From the NCBI GenBank assembly GCA_940671915.1, contig CALNVZ010003426.1, forward strand, positions 35,480,510 through 35,544,509: a DNA stretch of 64,000 nucleotides, in the 5' to 3' direction. The DNA comes from Paracentrotus lividus. Its lineage: Eukaryota; Echinodermata; Echinoidea; Camarodonta; Echinidae. The notes under the pieces are model-generated. The model was not told the origin of the DNA. It searched no databases and saw only the letters and a program-made list of their open reading frames with translations. Position 1 is the stretch's first letter. The number at the start of each line of letters is the position of its first letter. Shown here piece by piece: positions 59,252 through 64,000 of this stretch. The translations under genes were made by a program, and so were the position numbers.

Positions 59252-61035
59252 CCTATTTCTCTCTTTTTTTCTCTCTCTTTTTTTTTTTTTTTTTTTGGTT
59301 GCATTTGAATCAAAAGTTTAATTTTTTTAAAAATTTTACCCCAACTTTGTTTGATATTCATTTAGTAATGATCATTTATCACATAACCATGTAATTACAA
59401 TTGTTTTTAGTTGACTTTATTAGTAAAATATTCATGAATAAAATGTGGATGAGTTGCAAGATTGAGAGAGAGAGAGAGATAAAATAAGAGAAACAGAGTC
59501 AAAAGAGATATTAGTACCTATCCTAATTAAGACAGACCTTCCAGTTGAGTCACTCAAATTGTCCCATTTATACTGACTTTTGAGGCCTATGAATGATACC
59601 TTTTAAACTCAAATCTTGCTTGAATGCAGCTGATTGAGCAAACTGCAAAAGCTACTTTTATGCATTCAGAGATATCAACTTTCCTTTAAGAATAGTTATA
59701 TCTTCTTACACAGGATTTGTTTCCACATGATTTCAGTACAGTTTTGCAAAATTATACTGGACATTATCTTTAAATACTTATCCAAAATGTCTGTCCTTTT
59801 CATCTTTCTTATGCCTCTGTCCATATGCCATGCTCATAACAATTGATTTTTTTTTTAAATCATAAGATATCTCCATTCCTCAGAACTCTCATAACATGTA
59901 CCCTTCAAGAACACAAGATAATCAAACTAATTGATTATTTTCTTCATACAGCAATGCCTTTGACGTCAGCAACATCTGAATATTTGTCATTGTATGTTGC
60001 TTATAATCCCCAGAAACCAGAATTTAAGACATTTCATAAGTGCTGATTAGTCTTGTCACTACCACTATTAGTCCAGACAACCATCTAGGTGCATTGAACC
60101 CCGACATGATAATAGAACATGATGGGGTGGCATCGTTTTACAGCTTGGAGCCTGTGGTCGTTTGCCGAGGGAAGAACATTGGTGTGCATTTGCACTGTGT
60201 TCACACCCGATGTTCAGCCGAGAAGGTACACCAGACTGACTAGGGTGAACAGTCAGAGGCCTTCGATGCTCTGTACCACTGTAGTTACTTATTGCTTTTA
60301 GCTAAAAAATGCTAGACTGACCAGGGTGAACAACGAGTAGCCTTCGACTCTCTGTACTACTTTTGTTCACTTCCTGCTTTTTGCTCAGATGAACTGCAGG
60401 CTGAATATGATGAACTGTAACCTGCTGTAGACACCTTCTTGACACCATCCTTCAGGACTCTCTTTTGTATCCTCTGAAGTCAAGGTTTAGTGGCTGTTCC
60501 TAAACCCTTGAATCCTCAGCATACTCTGGTGTTTGCTTCTGAAGATAAAGCCAGAATGACTAAAGATCAGTACTCTTGATGTCTTTGACACATTCCTGAC
60601 ATCTCCTGCATCCTCCAGAATATTCCTAGCTTTCTTTATCTCTAACACATCGTCTTTTTACCTCCAGGCTATTTCGATTCCAAATGCTGAACATTATTAA
60701 CGACTATTACCGAACACTGTTGCAAATATGGACATCTTCTAAGTAGAGTAATCAGGACCTTGTGCAACATCCTTTTGCAATTGCTGAGGTTCAGCTGAGG
60801 TCAAGATGTCGCACGGGTCATCTTTAAACCTCCAGGAATTTCTACTCCAAATCCTTGATGTTCTTGTCACCATTGACTTATTAGAAAGATATCCGACATT
60901 ATGTCGCATTCGCTTCCAGCGTACTGAATGTCATATAACCATATGTCGAAGGTCATGACCCGTCACACGACGCACAGCTTTATATTTCAGGGGCTCCCGA
61001 GTATGCTCGTAGGAACGGATCTCGGGAGCTGTATG
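59252..61035. other. Intergenic and probable 3' untranslated region; 80-bp tandem duplication
   Basis: T-run 59,279-59,297 and GA repeat 59,464-59,480. At 60,230-60,385 two adjacent units of about 78 bp share GACTGAC(T/C)AGGGTGAACA, then CCTTCGA, CTCTGTAC and TTGCT blocks. The stretch near 60,000-61,035 may be the 3' untranslated region of the gene at 61,036-63,655. Confidence 0.5.
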
Positions 61036-63655
61036 TCAAATCTTGTCCTCAAAGTTCTGTTTCATCCGCTTCTGGGCGGTCTTGGCAGACTCTGCTAGCT
61101 TCATACCTGCAGGAAGAGTAAAGAAAATGATGCTTTATGATTAATAATGGCTGGTTTTGCATTCATTTTTCATAACTAGTTTTATGAAGGGAAATCCAAC
61201 ATACTCTTGTAACAAAACTCCCCTTAGCCTAACCTGTTGGGGACGAGCTGATTTGGCTATACCACAAATTTCCCATAGACTTCACCCAGAATATATTCAA
61301 GCTCAGTCCTCAATGGGTTAAAAAGAAAAAAGAAACAGAAAACAGAGAACAGAATTAAGGTTTAGTTCATTTTTTAAGTCCATGTATGATATAATTCCGC
61401 ATACAACTGGGAGAGTTGTCTAACATTACAACACAGTAGAAATACATGTGGCAATGGGCAAAGATGAATTCCCATAAAAGGATCTAATTCTTATTTTTTT
61501 TTAATCGTCAGATTCCATCTGACCTTTCACTTCCCTTTGTCTGATACTTGATATATTCAGCTTTGGATTTTTCTTTAAAATTTCAAAACGAATCTTTCAA
61601 ATCCAATCAATCCTTGATAGTCATGAAAAGGCCATGCCTTGTCCAAATTTGTCATCACTATGATAACTCTCCTCAATTTTTGCCAAAAGCCACTGTCCTC
61701 CAAACACTTTCTGTGAAGACTCTTCTTGGTTTATTTTTGTAAAACATTTTTTCTTTTCGCAGATAGCTTGAGGAAACCCTCAACCTGTACGTAACACAAA
61801 ACACTCCCAACGGGGACCATTAAACTACAGCAAAAAACAAAACAAAACAGCTCACTCCTACTTAAAGCCCTGTCCAAATAATAATTAAAATATAGGAGTT
61901 TCTTGCATAGAAGTGTCACTCTGACCCAATTAGAACAGTTCCTTCAAAATCTGCAACTAATCGCAATTATCTATGTTACATATGGCACAGTAAATACAAG
62001 CAAGACAAATCAGTGAGTTTTTCGACCATGGCTCTGGCCCCTTGAAAAGGAAATTACAATCATGAGATTGAATTGAGGAATAAGCTGTCATCAAAGTGAT
62101 TACGAAAGATGGATAAAAATTCACCTAAGAATTGTGTGCTTGTAGGATTGGAATCAACAATTAAATATCAATTTAATTCGGCTGAGACTAACTTGCACTG
62201 CACATAGAAATGAAAAATCCTTGACTCGATCATTTCAACTGTTTTTCGTCATTATACGCCTAACAGCAAGCCTTGAAGAGCAAGCCTTGCCAGTGGACCT
62301 TTTTACACGCATTCTTGGTAAACAAATAAAATTTACTATGAAAGCTTGCAGTTCTTTTGTTCACCTTTCCCAACTACAGTAGATCCCTTTAAATGGCTGA
62401 GTGCCTCTAAAGAAAGCTAGACTAATGCCTTGCCAAGTCTAGGAAGCATCCAGGCACCGGTTATGATTCATCCAACCTGAAATAGGTTTCCCCCTAAAGA
62501 TTGATATGATCCAAAAAGTTGAAAGAAGACCAAAAATCTGTACTAAATTTGCTTTGTACACTGTATGTTGGGAAAATACTCAAAAGTACCTTTAAAGTTA
62601 TGATGTCAAACAAAGTCTTATTTTCCCATCCAATGAATGGATAATCATTTGGTACAGTCTTTTTCTTGCAGTCACTAAGCTCTTAGAACTACATTCCAGT
62701 ATAAAGAGTAATAAAATTATTCCAGAAGACAAGTTAAGCAATTTTTTGCCTTCCCGCAACAAGATAGTTAGTGCAATGCTGCCTTCCAGCAAAAAGGTAC
62801 TTAACCCTTTAGCACCTAGAGACTTTGTGAAAAGTATCAGCTTACTCCCTAACGGAAAGGGTTTTGCTATGTGTGCATCATGGTCTTTCAATAAGAAATG
62901 CTCGTAAAACAAAACTTTTTGTGCTGACTTTATATTATCATGATCATAGCATGCATAAAACAATGGCGGTTTGGGGCTGTTTAGTGAGTAAGCTGAGGGG
63001 CGGTCTCGGGCAGTTTAGGTGCTAAAGGGTTAAATAATTATATGCGTTGTCATTGCGCCAAGTACCATCTGCTGGGAAGGCAATATTGCACTAAGTACCT
63101 TCTTGTGGGAAGGCAACGAATTGTATTACAAATGAGTTGGCCTCAAAAGTTCCTTGACCTTGTTCACATGTAAAGTCATCTTAACAGTTGTGGGAAGATT
63201 GTTCAACAACTCTGTCATAGCCACTGGAAAGAAATATGTGATCTATCATATCAAAATGAGACACAAGTTCCCAAGAAAAGAGTTGAAGAAATCAGCACAA
63301 AATCAAATTTTAAATACTTTCCCTTTATCGTTTTTACTCATTTATTTTACAGAGCACATGAAACATTGAAGATTCAGACAATAAAAAAAAATTCCCCCCA
63401 AATTTGACATTTTTTATTATTTTGCTGATTTCCTTGACTCAAAGTGATCGTTGCTCGGAGACTTGTATCTCATTTTTGTATGATGTATCACACCTCCAGT
63501 AGGTTTCTTGGAAAATTTCTCAAACTATTTCTTTTTCTCACCTGAATCTTTGATTTCTTTGACAGCCTTGCCAAACTTCTTCATCTTAGCACCAATGTTC
63601 TTGGAGTTGCTCTTTGATTCGTTCTCAAATTCTCGTACTCTCCTCTCAAAGAGGC
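61036..63655 (-). CDS. C-terminal part of an unknown Lys-rich helical protein, two last exons
   Basis: Coding exons 63,655-63,542 and 61,106-61,036, joined at GATTCAG|GTGAG and CCTGCAG|GTATG in phase 1. The incoming acceptor is TTGCAG at 63,656-63,661, so more exons lie beyond 64,000. The visible 61 residues begin LFERRVREFENESK and end KRMKQNFEDKI. They are Lys/Glu-rich with no proline and predicted helical, as in coiled-coil or membrane-curvature proteins. The start of the protein is outside the window. I cannot name the family. The intron between the two exons is 2.4 kb and carries nested palindromic elements. Confidence 0.75.
62745..63117. mobile_element. Nested palindromic MITEs
   Basis: The inner element 62,801-63,032 has TTAACCCTTTAGCACCTA at the left and the inverse TAGGTGCTAAAGGGTTAA at the right. 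Around it an outer pair is also inverse: TTGCCTTCCCGCAACAAG, then TAGTGCAAT, at the left, and ATTGCACTA, then CTTGTGGGAAGGCAA, at the right. Either one element sits inside another or this is a single compound palindrome. It lies in the last intron of the 61-63.6 kb gene. Confidence 0.75.
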
Positions 63656-64000
63656 CTGCAATATCCAATTAAAAGCGAGAGTATTAGCATGGAATTTTGT
63701 TGGGGCTATGATAGCGTCATGTGTTTGTTTTAAGAAAAGGGTTATGGTCGGGTAATGGCTTGAGTCCAAGAGAAAGAGTTAATGAGTCAATCAGTTTCCC
63801 CAGCTTTTTTCATGATGCGGTAATTTTCATGCATTTTGTACTCAGTCTGAGAGGCATAAAAAATAAAATAAAAAAGAACATGCAAATATGTATTTTGATC
63901 CCTTTAATATTAGGTTTAACATCAGGTAAAGTGTAAAGTGCATGAGTAAAATTAAGGATTCGATTATTGTTATGCATTGAAGTACATAAAATGGTTGATT
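63656..64000. other. Intron, no feature seen
   Basis: AT-rich sequence upstream (on the minus strand) of the last-but-one exon; no further exon recognised before the window ends. Confidence 0.5.

Overview
This is a 64 kb piece of an animal nuclear genome. It is AT-rich, has spliced genes with long introns, and is full of microsatellites and short inverted-repeat transposons. A NACHT gene, a class A GPCR, a paired-like homeobox gene with an OAR tail and dense MITE-like elements fit a marine invertebrate, most likely an echinoderm such as a sea urchin. That assignment is inference; no single sequence here proves it.

Layout. 1-3,893: the last exon of a gene coding for a membrane-anchored NACHT NTPase (923-2,619), with a TA-flanked MITE just upstream in the intron and an 841-bp hAT-like element inserted three bases after the stop codon. 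3,894 to about 16,900: a 13-kb block almost without A on the + strand. Its second part (11,025-15,821) can be aligned base by base to 1-3,893 with nearly every A replaced by C. It is a corrupted second copy of the left flank, most likely a bad long read used to extend a contig, and it ends in a 25-N gap (17,487-17,511). The very long open frames there exist only because stop codons need an A. 17,512-28,300: no genes, but a dense set of transposons (nested, palindromic and long-TIR types). 28,383-30,373: a two-exon class A GPCR of 395 residues. 34,487-38,780 (minus): a four-exon, 302-residue paired-like Q50 homeobox gene resembling ISX, with an OAR motif and a possible TATA promoter and 5' untranslated exon near 41.4 kb. 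46,361-52,521 (minus): a three-coding-exon gene for a 1,338-residue low-complexity protein with an AT-hook and internal repeats, unrecognised, whose leader carries overlapping tiny uORFs. A possible promoter lies near 54.8-55.0 kb. 61,036-63,655 (minus): the last two coding exons of a gene that continues past the right edge.

The genes look independent: a possible innate immune sensor, a receptor, a developmental transcription factor, a probable nuclear protein and an unknown. The exon models for the GPCR, the homeobox gene and the 1,338-residue protein are well supported because splice sites, reading phase and protein continuity all agree.

I found no convincing new molecular system. The strongest unusual signal is the A-to-C block, which I judge a sequencing or assembly artefact. 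The most interesting biology is in the transposons: one MITE family sitting 44-51 bp upstream of a splice acceptor in two genes, a 3.3-kb TIR element with a dispersed GTTACCTACGAATAC motif, three tandem palindromes, and an element of one AGGGGAGAC-ended group nested inside another.
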